DNA of 64,000 nt, taken from assembly GCA_030148335.1 (NCBI GenBank), contig JASBTQ010000042.1, positions 62,001 to 126,000 on the forward strand. Direction: 5' to 3'. Shown here piece after piece: positions 17,835-26,480 of this stretch (its first letter is position 1; each line of letters opens with the position of its first letter). A program made the position numbers and the translations under genes. Source of the DNA: Allomuricauda sp. GTDB lineage: Bacteria > Bacteroidota > Bacteroidia > Flavobacteriales > Flavobacteriaceae. The notes below the pieces were generated by a model, which was given only the letters and a program-made list of their open reading frames with translations, did not search any database and was not told the DNA's origin.

Positions 17835-18017
17835 ATGGATGAGCATTTTTTCCAATGTCCATATTGCTGGGAGGAAATTTCCTTTCTTTTGGATAGTTCC
17901 GTTTCCAAGCAAACGTATGTGGAAGATTGTGAGGTGTGTTGTAATCCCATCGAGGTATCCTTGACTTTTGAAGATCAAGAGCTGATTGCCTTTGAGGCGC
18001 GTGAAATTGGGCAATAG
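17835..18017 (+). CDS. Small CPXCG-motif cysteine-rich protein
   Basis: 60 aa. Two cysteine pairs, CPYC (residues 8-11) and CEVCC (about 32-36), are spaced as in the CPXCG cysteine-rich family, which is expected to bind one zinc ion as a ribbon. The acidic C-terminus is typical. The function is unknown. It stands alone, with its own minus-7 element upstream, and converges on the GH16 gene. Confidence 0.85.
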   Translation: MDEHFFQCPYCWEEISFLLDSSVSKQTYVEDCEVCCNPIEVSLTFEDQELIAFEAREIGQ

Positions 18018-18129
18018 AAAAGGCCAAAACCTTTGGTCCTGGCCCTTCCCGTAAGTGACACCCTATTGCCACAATTATGAAGTTGATTGAAGCAATGCCA
18101 GCAACAACTCTATTTTTGCACCATAAAGT

Positions 18130-19281
18130 TTACTGGTAAATCCTTACATAATCAATTTCAAAGGTATCTTCTGAAAAAGAATCGGGCACGTCCCCACCTA
18201 GGTTGCCACCCATGGCAATATTGAGGATGAGGTAGTGTTCTTTGTTGAAAGGCTTGTTGGGAGCATTGATAAATTCATAGACCAACTCACCATCCACATA
18301 GGTTTTGATGCTGTCACTGTTCCATTCCATTGAATATATATGGAATTCGGTCGAGGCATCGGAAACGGGACTTTCACCCCCTTCATCATTGTACACTTGG
18401 GTGTTCAGGTCGCCCCAATGGAAATGGGAGATGATACTGTTCTTGTCCCAACCTGTCTGTTCCATAATATCGATTTCACCACATAAAGGCCATCCAACAC
18501 TTCCGTATTGATCACCAAAATAATTTCCGGTTTCATTCGAGTCCGCACCCAAGGTCCAAATGGCCGGCCATGTACCAGCTGTACTGGGAAGTTTTGCCCG
18601 TACCTCGACACGACCATAGGTAAATGCAAGCTTGGCGTTCAATCTAGCCGAAGTATAGGACTTGGTGGAACCGTTATAGGTGTATTCTTCCTTCAGGGCC
18701 TTGATCTTGAGGGTGCCATCACTCACAAAGGAGTTCTCTGGTCTTGCGGTATAATGTTGTAGCTCATTGTTATGCCAACTTCCATTGTTTGGTGGAATGA
18801 TCTGATAGTGCCATTTTTCCGCATCTGGGGCGCCATCATCATCAAACTCATCTGAAAAGACCAATGCCGCAAATTCTTCATCGGACCTGTACACTTCAAC
18901 GGCCACTGTTTGGTTGATGTATTCCCCTGTTGCCGAGTAGGCCCAGACCACAATATTGTAGGAATGGGTGCCGTCTTTGGTAAAAGTATATTCCATAGTG
19001 CCTGTTTGGCTTTCAATTTGGTCCGCACTTTCGAAGCGGAAGGCATACCTAGTGGCATTCTTGGCCGTTGCGGTAATCTGGATCTTTCCAGAACCATTTC
19101 CGTTGGGATTGGCATCGTTGGCGCCGACGAGGGTCACGTCCACCACTAAATCGGTAGGGGCGCCGCCTGTTTCAGAATCGCTCGAACTACAGGACAATGC
19201 AAAGACCAGGGTCAATATGGAGATGTTGAATACATTCATTTTAAATAGTTGAAGGATATGTGTTTTGTTCTTTTTTTTCAT
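18130..19281 (-). CDS. GH16 family endo-beta-glucanase lipoprotein (laminarinase type) with PKD-like domain
   Basis: 383 aa. A lipoprotein signal (lipobox FALSC, C31) follows a basic start; Met15 (19239) is an alternative start. Residues about 43-130 form a PKD/Ig-like domain. Residues about 138-383 are the glycoside hydrolase family 16 catalytic domain, with the active-site signature GEIDIMEQTG: E269 nucleophile, D271 and E274 acid/base (roles from family knowledge). The ExDxxE form with the extra Met is the beta-bulge type seen in laminarinases and lichenases. The enzyme should cut beta-1,3 or mixed-linkage glucans at the cell surface. It is the last gene of the SusC-SusD locus, separated from the preceding gene by 108 bases holding a hairpin. 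Confidence 0.94.
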   Translation of the reverse strand: MKKKNKTHILQLFKMNVFNISILTLVFALSCSSSDSETGGAPTDLVVDVTLVGANDANPNGNGSGKIQITATAKNATRYAFRFESADQIESQTGTMEYTFTKDGTHSYNIVVWAYSATGEYINQTVAVEVYRSDEEFAALVFSDEFDDDGAPDAEKWHYQIIPPNNGSWHNNELQHYTARPENSFVSDGTLKIKALKEEYTYNGSTKSYTSARLNAKLAFTYGRVEVRAKLPSTAGTWPAIWTLGADSNETGNYFGDQYGSVGWPLCGEIDIMEQTGWDKNSIISHFHWGDLNTQVYNDEGGESPVSDASTEFHIYSMEWNSDSIKTYVDGELVYEFINAPNKPFNKEHYLILNIAMGGNLGGDVPDSFSEDTFEIDYVRIYQ

Positions 19282-19301
19282 GGCAATTTGTTTGGGAAAT
19301 C

Positions 19302-19326
19302 GGCCCCCACCTTTTTGGCGGGAGCC
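19302..19326 (-). promoter_or_regulatory. Stable RNA hairpin between the glycan-binding lipoprotein and GH16 genes
   Basis: On the minus strand GGCTCCCGCC pairs with GGTGGGGGCC across an AAAAA loop: 10 pairs, two of them G-U. No T run follows, so it is not a standard intrinsic terminator. It could shield the upstream mRNA end or lower GH16 expression relative to the SusCD genes. Confidence 0.55.
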
Positions 19327-19389
19327 TTTCCATTAACTAAACTAACTCAAACCAATCCATGAGAAATGGATTTTGCTTCATTTTTTTGA

Positions 19390-21576
19390 CTATTTGTGGA
19401 AATACACATTGTCCACGAACAGCGTCATGGATCCTGCAGGCATGCCTGCATAGAGCAATTGTGCAATATTGGCCCTGGTGGTCAATCCTGTAAAGTCCGA
19501 AAGTGGAATATCCAACGAGATCCAGGTGTATTGCTCAGGGTTTTCGATGGTGATCTCATGTTCGACATCATCGCCTCCGCCATTGTCAAAGGTGCCATTT
19601 GCCCCAAAATCAACCAGTTTGATTCGGATCTGGGTGGCGTCGGCTGTCCAGACATCGGTGTGGAAATGGGTCATTTCCGTGGCATCGATTTGATTGGCCA
19701 CGGTCTCGATGCCCACAAAGTTCAATCCGCTGTATTTTTTTACATCGTCACCGTCAACCAAAACATCTTCTAGCGTGGCCGCTGACCAATCTGTTCTCCA
19801 AGTATCCACGGGCACATTGGTATAGGCATTGCTGAACATGGAGATCACATCCGCTTCGGGAAGCGTCGGCGTGGTTGCCGCAGCTGTGGGCTCTGTTGGA
19901 GGTGGTGTAAAGAAATAGATGTTGTCCAAAAAGATGGTGCCGTTGCCGTCAAACTTCAATTGGATCACATCGGTCAAGTCCACAACCCCTGAGAATTCCG
20001 ATAGAGGGATATCCACGCTTACCCATTCCCCGTTGCTAATGTCAAAGGCGTAAGGGATTTCCACAGGTCCGCTGCTTATCAGTGACAAGTTGAGGGCTGA
20101 AGAATCCGCTGTCCAATAGTCCACATGGACCATGGTCATTCCAGAAACATTGAGTGGCGCGGCAAACTGTGTTCCCTGGTAATTTAAATTTTCATATTTC
20201 AGGGTATTGTTTCCGGCTACATCCACTTGGGAAACGACGGTAGCTTGGCCCCAATTGGGGTTGAAGTCCGTTCCGGCAACATCCGTATAGGCATCGCTGA
20301 ACACAGAGATAACACTAGCATCGGGCACAGTGGGCTCCGGTGCTCCTGTTATGGGCTCGGAGGAGACACCTGCTTCGTCATAGAAATACACATTGTCCAC
20401 AAATACAGTGTTCTGCTTGGAAGGGGCTCCCACAAAGATCAATTGGGCAATGTTGGCCCTAGTGGTCAATCCAGCGAAATCTGAAAGGGGGATGCTCAGA
20501 CTTACCCATTCTTCCTGTGCAGGATTTTCGATAACGATCTCGTGTTCCACATCGTCACCTCCACCAAACGCAGCGTCTGCACCAAAATCGACCAATTTGA
20601 TCCTGAACTCGGTGGCATCGGCTGTCCATATGTCCGTATGGAAATGTGTCATGTCCGTGGCATCGATTTGGTTGGCCACCGTTTCAGCACCAACAAAACT
20701 TAGCGCACTGTATTTTTTGACGGCATTGCCTTCAATGGTGATATCTTCCAAAGTGGCATCGGACCAATCGGTTCTCCACGTATCCACGGGAACATTGGTA
20801 TAGGCATCACTGAACAGGGATATGACCTCCAATGGATCTACGGTAGGTGCAGGTGCCGGACTTGTCGGTTCCCCTGTTTCCCCTGGTTCTTCGGTGGCAC
20901 CTCCTTCACTCATGACAATGTCATCAAAATAGTGGGTGGTGGCGGCACCTTTGTCCCCATTGAAGTTGAAAAATAGGACCAATCGGTCAAATTTATCGGT
21001 GTCACTGGGGGAGAATGCAAAGGAGAGTTCTTCCCATTCGTTGGCCACGGTGGTGGTGGCCTGCACTTCTTTGGCAATGGAGCCATCTGCGCTGTCCTCA
21101 AATTTCAGGAGCACGTTTTGGTCCGCCGCAGGGGAGTACACCTTGATCTTGATGGTCTGCAATTCAGAGAAATCGACCTTGCTGGCCAGATTAAAGAAGA
21201 AACCGGCCCAAGGCTCCACACCTTCGGTCTGTGTATATTCCACCACTTTTTCAGAGGTGTTGATGCCAGAGGGATCGGGATTTTCTACATATTCCACAGT
21301 GAACGAACCGTCCTTTTCACCAAAAAAGGTGACTTCGGGACCACCACATTCAAAATCGATGCCATCGGCAATTTCGGGCACGATCGTGGAAAATGTACAA
21401 TCCCCTCCCGGTTCGGGTTCTGGCTCAGGTTCTGGTGCAACATAAGCAGAGGGTGGTGGCAAATCGTCCTCGTTTTCACAAGAAATTATAGCTGCCAAGG
21501 TTCCCAATACAACGAATAGCGATAGGAAATGCAGTCTTGGGCTTGGTCTGTTCCTGTTATTTTTATACTTGTTCAT
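19390..21576 (-). CDS. Surface glycan-binding lipoprotein with repeated CBM-like modules
   Basis: 728 aa. A lipobox IISC (C33) is followed by a tether with a PEPEPEPEP run. Residues about 60-230 look like a carbohydrate-binding beta-sandwich ending HYFDDIVM. After a Thr/Pro/Glu linker come three similar modules (about 250-405, 420-565 and 580-728). Each opens with a D/EVISxFSxAYT motif and ends in a calcium-site-like strand such as FVDNVYF or FLDNIYF. Modules 1 and 3 are nearly identical; module 2 is diverged. The gene lies in the SusE/F position between SusD and GH16, so it is probably an outer-membrane surface protein holding beta-glucan for SusC/SusD. No catalytic domain is seen. Confidence 0.85.
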   Translation of the reverse strand: MNKYKNNRNRPSPRLHFLSLFVVLGTLAAIISCENEDDLPPPSAYVAPEPEPEPEPGGDCTFSTIVPEIADGIDFECGGPEVTFFGEKDGSFTVEYVENPDPSGINTSEKVVEYTQTEGVEPWAGFFFNLASKVDFSELQTIKIKVYSPAADQNVLLKFEDSADGSIAKEVQATTTVANEWEELSFAFSPSDTDKFDRLVLFFNFNGDKGAATTHYFDDIVMSEGGATEEPGETGEPTSPAPAPTVDPLEVISLFSDAYTNVPVDTWRTDWSDATLEDITIEGNAVKKYSALSFVGAETVANQIDATDMTHFHTDIWTADATEFRIKLVDFGADAAFGGGDDVEHEIVIENPAQEEWVSLSIPLSDFAGLTTRANIAQLIFVGAPSKQNTVFVDNVYFYDEAGVSSEPITGAPEPTVPDASVISVFSDAYTDVAGTDFNPNWGQATVVSQVDVAGNNTLKYENLNYQGTQFAAPLNVSGMTMVHVDYWTADSSALNLSLISSGPVEIPYAFDISNGEWVSVDIPLSEFSGVVDLTDVIQLKFDGNGTIFLDNIYFFTPPPTEPTAAATTPTLPEADVISMFSNAYTNVPVDTWRTDWSAATLEDVLVDGDDVKKYSGLNFVGIETVANQIDATEMTHFHTDVWTADATQIRIKLVDFGANGTFDNGGGDDVEHEITIENPEQYTWISLDIPLSDFTGLTTRANIAQLLYAGMPAGSMTLFVDNVYFHK

Positions 21577-21612
21577 TTCTCGATGTTTTAGTTAATTCGG
21601 ATTATCTGACCG

Positions 21613-23226
21613 TTAGTTGTACCCATCATTTTGGGGATAATTGGGTCCCAAAAGGTCCATTTGTTGTTGGGGAATGGGCCAGTTCTGCATGTATTCCCTC
21701 AAGAGCACCTTGGGGTTTCCTTCGGGGTACGACTCGTTCATATTGTCGTTGTTCATGTGGTCGAGCAAGAATTCGTACAGTTTTCCTGTTCTTTTCAATG
21801 TGAACCAACGCTGTCCCTCAAAAGCGAGTTCGCGGGCCTCTTCATCCAAAATAGCTTGTAAGTCGATGGTGTTCACAGGGTCCGTATTGGCCCTTTCCCT
21901 TACCTCGTTCAGATATTCCAGTGCCTTAGGAGTGTTGTTCAGCATCATGTGGGCTTCGGCCCCCACCAGATAGGTTTCTGCCAATCGGTAGATCATGATG
22001 TTCTTGTAATGGTTCCTATCGGTGGGTTCCACGGTCTCATCAAAGAACTTGAGCACGCCTGGATTCTGTCTCCTGTAATAGAGCATGAACTCGTTTTGGT
22101 CAGTTTCGCTGTTCTCGTAGAGATCCAATGGGTCACCGAGCTGTTTTCCGGGAGGTAGTGCCGTTTCATCATTGTAAGCGTATTCAAAGATGTAATAGGT
22201 GTTGTTCTTCCTGTTGTCGTCAGGATCTTCATTGAGCAGGTCTATCATGTATTGGTTCAATGAGATGAACCCTGCGCCGGCCCCACCATTTTCAACAGAT
22301 TGAATGAGTCCTGGTGCATCGGCATAGGAGGACACCATGTTCCAACTCATGATGTGGGGGCTGCCCCCGCCTATGGTTTCCCTTTCAAAATTGATGGCAA
22401 ACAAGGTTTCGGAATGGTTCAGTTCGCCTGCAAATACCTCTTCTGTGGCTACTAGGCCGTGGTTGCCACTGTTGATGACGGCGTCCGCCTGTGCGGCAGC
22501 TTCGGCCCAATCTTCTTCCCAAAGGGCGACTTTGGCCCTAAGGTGCCTTGCAGCTCCCTGTCCCCATCTTCCAAATTGTGCTGGATTGTAGTCCAAGTGC
22601 GCTATGGCAAAATCAAGATCGGAACGCAACAGTGCAAAAATCTCTTCTTCGGAAGATTTGTCTTGGGGTACATCAAAAGCATTTTCGGGCGTGGTCGGTT
22701 CTGTAGTGATGAAGATGTTGTTGAAAAGTCTGTAGAGGGTAAAAAAGGCATTGGCCCTCATACACTTAGCCTCTGCCAAGATTTGGTTTTTCCTGTCCTC
22801 GTCAATATCCTCCAAGTTTTCTGCTCCACGGATCACGGCATTGGCCCTGTCCACAATACGATAATTGTGCACCCAATGGGCATTGATTCCCGAGGTGGTT
22901 CCGTAGTCACCAAGGCTGGCGCCCCAAAGTAACCTGCTGTATAGGGAAACCTCACCGGTAATCCCTACCCCCAAATCACTTTTTGCTTGTAAGATGAGTG
23001 GATAGGTGCCGTTCAGGCTAAGGTCTTGGTAGATGTTCCTGTTGAGCGAATAGAGCCCTACCACTGCCGATTCCAGACCTTCTGGGGTCGTGTATAGGAA
23101 GTCAACGGAAGTGTCCGAGAGTAATTCGTCCTGTAAAAGGTCCTTTTCGCAGGAAGTGAACATGGCAAAGCCGAGTAGCATTGCAAATATTCCTTTTGAT
23201 GGTAAATAGCTATATATGTTTTTCAT
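21613..23226 (-). CDS. SusD/RagB family nutrient-binding outer-membrane lipoprotein
   Basis: 537 aa. Lipobox MFTSC (C26) and the SusD-like N-terminal region (SVDFLYTTPEGLESAVVGLYSLNR) are present. TPR-like helices contain CMRANAFFTLYRLF and FGRWGQGAARHLRAKVALWEEDW. The C-terminal RagB/SusD region includes RLAETYLVGAEAHMMLN and LDEEARELAFEGQRWFTLKRTGKL. SusD acts as the lid of the SusC transporter and binds the incoming oligosaccharide. Only 10 bases separate it from SusC upstream, so the two are cotranscribed. Confidence 0.96.
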   Translation of the reverse strand: MKNIYSYLPSKGIFAMLLGFAMFTSCEKDLLQDELLSDTSVDFLYTTPEGLESAVVGLYSLNRNIYQDLSLNGTYPLILQAKSDLGVGITGEVSLYSRLLWGASLGDYGTTSGINAHWVHNYRIVDRANAVIRGAENLEDIDEDRKNQILAEAKCMRANAFFTLYRLFNNIFITTEPTTPENAFDVPQDKSSEEEIFALLRSDLDFAIAHLDYNPAQFGRWGQGAARHLRAKVALWEEDWAEAAAQADAVINSGNHGLVATEEVFAGELNHSETLFAINFERETIGGGSPHIMSWNMVSSYADAPGLIQSVENGGAGAGFISLNQYMIDLLNEDPDDNRKNNTYYIFEYAYNDETALPPGKQLGDPLDLYENSETDQNEFMLYYRRQNPGVLKFFDETVEPTDRNHYKNIMIYRLAETYLVGAEAHMMLNNTPKALEYLNEVRERANTDPVNTIDLQAILDEEARELAFEGQRWFTLKRTGKLYEFLLDHMNNDNMNESYPEGNPKVLLREYMQNWPIPQQQMDLLGPNYPQNDGYN

Positions 23227-23236
23227 GACAATTTTT

Positions 23237-26206
23237 TTAGAATCCTAATTTGACACCTAGGGTTATGTTCCGTGTTTCAGGAAATGCAGTTTCTCCACCG
23301 TTCACCGGGTTTTGTTCCGGGCTGTACGACCTGAAATCCGTAAAGGTGAACAGGTTGGTCCCCGTGAGATAGACCTTGGCATTTTGCAGTCCAATTTTGG
23401 AGAACGTTTCCCTTGGGATATTGTATCCCAAGGTAAGGGTCCTCAAGCGTACATAAGAAGCATCCCTGACCGCAAACGGGAACAAATGCAAATGGGTATC
23501 TGGTTTCGGTCTTGGGTATTCTGTGGAGGGATATTCAGGAGTGTAATATTTGGCCCTGATCCCGTTGATGGCCCCTTTCCACAATTCTCCATTGGCGAGT
23601 ACGGGATTCAGCCTTGTGGCCCCCTCCACGATATAGATGTCGGCAAACAGGTCAAAGTTTTTATAGCGTATGGTGTTGGTGATGGAGCCATACCAATCCG
23701 GGTCGGTGTTGGTGAACACATTGTCCCGATCATCAATCTGTCCGTTCCCATCTTGATCGATGACCCTCACGTCACCGGGCTGTGCCAATGGATTTCCAGA
23801 GCCTGCTATATCGTCACCCACTTGATAGATTCCGTCATACTTGGGCAACCAGATATTGTTGATGGATTGGCCCACGGACAACCTTCTTCCTGAAGTATCG
23901 GTCAGGTCGATGGGATTGCCCTCATCGTCAAGCTCACCTGTCAATGAGATCACTTCATTCTGGTTTCGGGAGAAGATGAGTCCCAAGGACCAGCTAAAGT
24001 TCTCCTTTCGGATAATGTTGGTGGTCAACGATGCTTCGATACCTTGGTTCTGTAATTCCCCAGCGTTGAAACGTATCACATTGAACCCGGTTGTGCCGGC
24101 AATGGATCGGTCCAGCAATAGGTCGGTGGTATTGGCCTTGTAATATTCAAAGGTTCCTTCAAAAAGGTTATTGAACAACCTGAAATCCACACCAGTGTTC
24201 AAAGTAGTAGTGGTTTCCCACTTCAGGTTCGGGTTGGGTAGTCGGGAAGAAGCTGTGGCCCCGCCCACGGTTTGGTCTCCGAATACATAGGGGAGATCGT
24301 CCGCTACTCCCAAAGATTCCAACGGGTTGATGCCCTGGTTACCCGTGGCACCGTAACTGACCCTTAGTTTCAACTCGTTGATGGCATCAACATTTTGAAG
24401 GAATGGCTCGTTCTGCATTTTCCAAGCCACGGAAACTGCGGGGAAGAATCCCCATTTATTGTTCTCTGCAAATACCGATGCCCCGTCCGCACGGGCAGTG
24501 GCTTCCAAGAGGTAACGGTCCAGATAGCCATAACGGACCCTTCCCAAAAAGGATAGGAGCCTACGCTGGGAAACCTCCCTCGGGTTGTTGAGCAGGGTAG
24601 TGGCATTGCCATTGTATCCCAATGCATCGTTGGTGAACCCGGATTTGTCAATTTGGGTGTACTCATTGCGCTGTTCGTCAAATGCCTGCACAGCGGTCAG
24701 ATCTAGTGTGTGGTTTTCATGGATCTGTGGCGTATAGTTCAAAATGTTTTCCACCAATACCTGCTTGAATAGGGTGTTGGAAAGTACCGCGATACCATCG
24801 ATCCCCTCATCACCTGCGGAATGCAATGAGCTTCTGTAAATGCCCCTATTGGTGTTCCTGTTCCGTAGGAAGGTCTTGAGGGTATAGCTCAGATTGGGCG
24901 TTAAATTATAAATCAAACTGAGGTTCACATCGGTAAGGTTGATCTTGGTTTCGTCTGTGGACTCCCGTTGGTCCCACAAGGGGTTCACGGCCGTATTGGA
25001 TGGGCCCAAATAGAATTTGACCAATTCGCCTTCTTCATCGAAAGGTTTTGCCAAAGGCGTGATCGTGGTGAAATTGAGTCCACCTGTTTCCCTGTCCTGG
25101 GTTGCATTTTGGTAGTTGATGATACCCCTGAACAACAATTTATCGGTCAATTGTTGGTCAATGTTCAGTTTGAAGGTGCCCCTGTCAAAACTGGAATTGG
25201 GGATGATACCTTCCTGGGTAAAATAGTTGACACTGGAAAAGATTTTGGTTTTCTCCGTTCCTGAAGAAAAACTAAGGGAGTGGCTCTGGATTACGGCGTC
25301 GCGAAGCACGAGGTCCTCCCAATCCACAAAATTGCGGTTTTCTATGGCTTCCAGTTCAAAGGGGGAGAAGATGTTCTCGTCATTGAGGTAATCCCCTGTG
25401 AACCTGTTCCTGTTGGCTTCCCTTCTAAGGTCAATGAACTGCTGGCCATCATATTGGTTAAAATTTTTGGTCAGGGTCTGAATGGTGGTATAGCCATGGT
25501 AATCTATGGTTGCCTTTCCTGTACGACCTGTTTTTGTGGTGACCAAAATCACACCATTGGATGCCCTTGAACCATAAATCGCAGTGGAAGAGGCATCTTT
25601 TAAGATCTCGATGTTGGCAATATCATCTGGAGCCACATCGTTGAGGTTGTCAAAGGGCAGACCGTCCACAATGATCAAGGGTGAGTTTCCGTTGGGTGCC
25701 ACCGATACATTTCCACGAATCACAATATTGGAGCCTCCACCGGGTCGTGCATCACCTAGATTGACCTGAACACCCGCGGCCCTACCTCTCAACATTTCGG
25801 AAACGTTGGTGGTGGGAACACTGGTGGCTTCCTCTACTTCGACACTGGTCACGGAACCAATGACGTTACTTTTCTTTTGGGTACCGTACCCGACTACGAT
25901 TACCTCGTCCAAGGCCTGGGTATCCTCCTGCAGGACGATGTTGATGACATCCTGTGCGCCCACTTGGATTTCCTGCGTCACAAAACCAATGTAGCTGAAT
26001 ACAAGAACATCAGTGTTGGAGACACCATCAATGGTGAATTCCCCATCAAAATCGGTCACAACCCCATTGGCAGTGCCTTTGATGAGGACATTCACCCCCG
26101 GCATGGGGCCTGTGTTGTCAGATACTGTTCCTGTAATGGTCTTTGTTTGTGAAAATCCATAAGCAGTGCATAGGAGCACCAGCAATTTTACAATGCCATA
26201 TCTCAT
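23237..26206 (-). CDS. SusC/RagA family TonB-dependent outer-membrane transporter
   Basis: 989 aa. A signal peptide (about residues 1-19) is followed by a carboxypeptidase-regulatory-like beta-sandwich (KTITGTVSDNTGPMPGVNVLIKG), the TonB box DEVIVVGYG (about 100-108) and a plug domain containing GVILVTTKTG. A 22-strand barrel ends in a typical aromatic terminus (ITLGVKLGF). It imports oligosaccharides, most likely beta-glucan fragments produced by the neighbouring GH16. It is the first gene of the SusC-SusD-binding protein-GH16 operon, and the regulator lies immediately upstream. Confidence 0.97.
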   Translation of the reverse strand: MRYGIVKLLVLLCTAYGFSQTKTITGTVSDNTGPMPGVNVLIKGTANGVVTDFDGEFTIDGVSNTDVLVFSYIGFVTQEIQVGAQDVINIVLQEDTQALDEVIVVGYGTQKKSNVIGSVTSVEVEEATSVPTTNVSEMLRGRAAGVQVNLGDARPGGGSNIVIRGNVSVAPNGNSPLIIVDGLPFDNLNDVAPDDIANIEILKDASSTAIYGSRASNGVILVTTKTGRTGKATIDYHGYTTIQTLTKNFNQYDGQQFIDLRREANRNRFTGDYLNDENIFSPFELEAIENRNFVDWEDLVLRDAVIQSHSLSFSSGTEKTKIFSSVNYFTQEGIIPNSSFDRGTFKLNIDQQLTDKLLFRGIINYQNATQDRETGGLNFTTITPLAKPFDEEGELVKFYLGPSNTAVNPLWDQRESTDETKINLTDVNLSLIYNLTPNLSYTLKTFLRNRNTNRGIYRSSLHSAGDEGIDGIAVLSNTLFKQVLVENILNYTPQIHENHTLDLTAVQAFDEQRNEYTQIDKSGFTNDALGYNGNATTLLNNPREVSQRRLLSFLGRVRYGYLDRYLLEATARADGASVFAENNKWGFFPAVSVAWKMQNEPFLQNVDAINELKLRVSYGATGNQGINPLESLGVADDLPYVFGDQTVGGATASSRLPNPNLKWETTTTLNTGVDFRLFNNLFEGTFEYYKANTTDLLLDRSIAGTTGFNVIRFNAGELQNQGIEASLTTNIIRKENFSWSLGLIFSRNQNEVISLTGELDDEGNPIDLTDTSGRRLSVGQSINNIWLPKYDGIYQVGDDIAGSGNPLAQPGDVRVIDQDGNGQIDDRDNVFTNTDPDWYGSITNTIRYKNFDLFADIYIVEGATRLNPVLANGELWKGAINGIRAKYYTPEYPSTEYPRPKPDTHLHLFPFAVRDASYVRLRTLTLGYNIPRETFSKIGLQNAKVYLTGTNLFTFTDFRSYSPEQNPVNGGETAFPETRNITLGVKLGF

Positions 26207-26265
26207 TTTGAGTAATTTAGTTTGATGGTAAAGTAAAAGGCTTAACGTCTTCTTAACAAAAGATA

Positions 26266-26274
26266 TACCTCTAT
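26266..26274 (-). promoter_or_regulatory. Weak candidate promoter minus-7 element for the SusC operon
   Basis: The 274-base gap between the regulator and SusC reads TATCTTTTG on the minus strand here, one T longer than TAnnTTTG, about 60 bases before the SusC ATG. The rest of the gap is AT-rich. I see no other clear element and no operator that I can name. Confidence 0.3.
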
Positions 26275-26480
26275 ATAAAACCTACATTGATAATTTATAA
26301 AGAGATAATTTGACATTTTATCAGAAAAATCCTTTAAAATATGATGATTTGAAAATATTACAGTAGTTGAATTATGGCGATGTGAATCGATGAAAACGCA
26401 TCTTAAAAAGACTGTTGTAGGGCCAATGTAGAGGTGATTTGGGTATTTGTAGAGTAATGCGGGGACAAAGTAGAGTTGTT

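Noticed and set aside
21410..21440. Hypermutable short-repeat tract encoding PEPEPEPEP
   Set aside because: The repeats are multiples of three bases with synonymous variation, so slippage would not switch the gene off; it is more likely an ordinary flexible linker.
16834..23226. Type IX secretion C-terminal sorting domains on exported proteins
   Set aside because: I looked at the ends of the LRR, GH16, binding-module and SusD proteins and saw none of the usual CTD features; most of these are lipoproteins instead.
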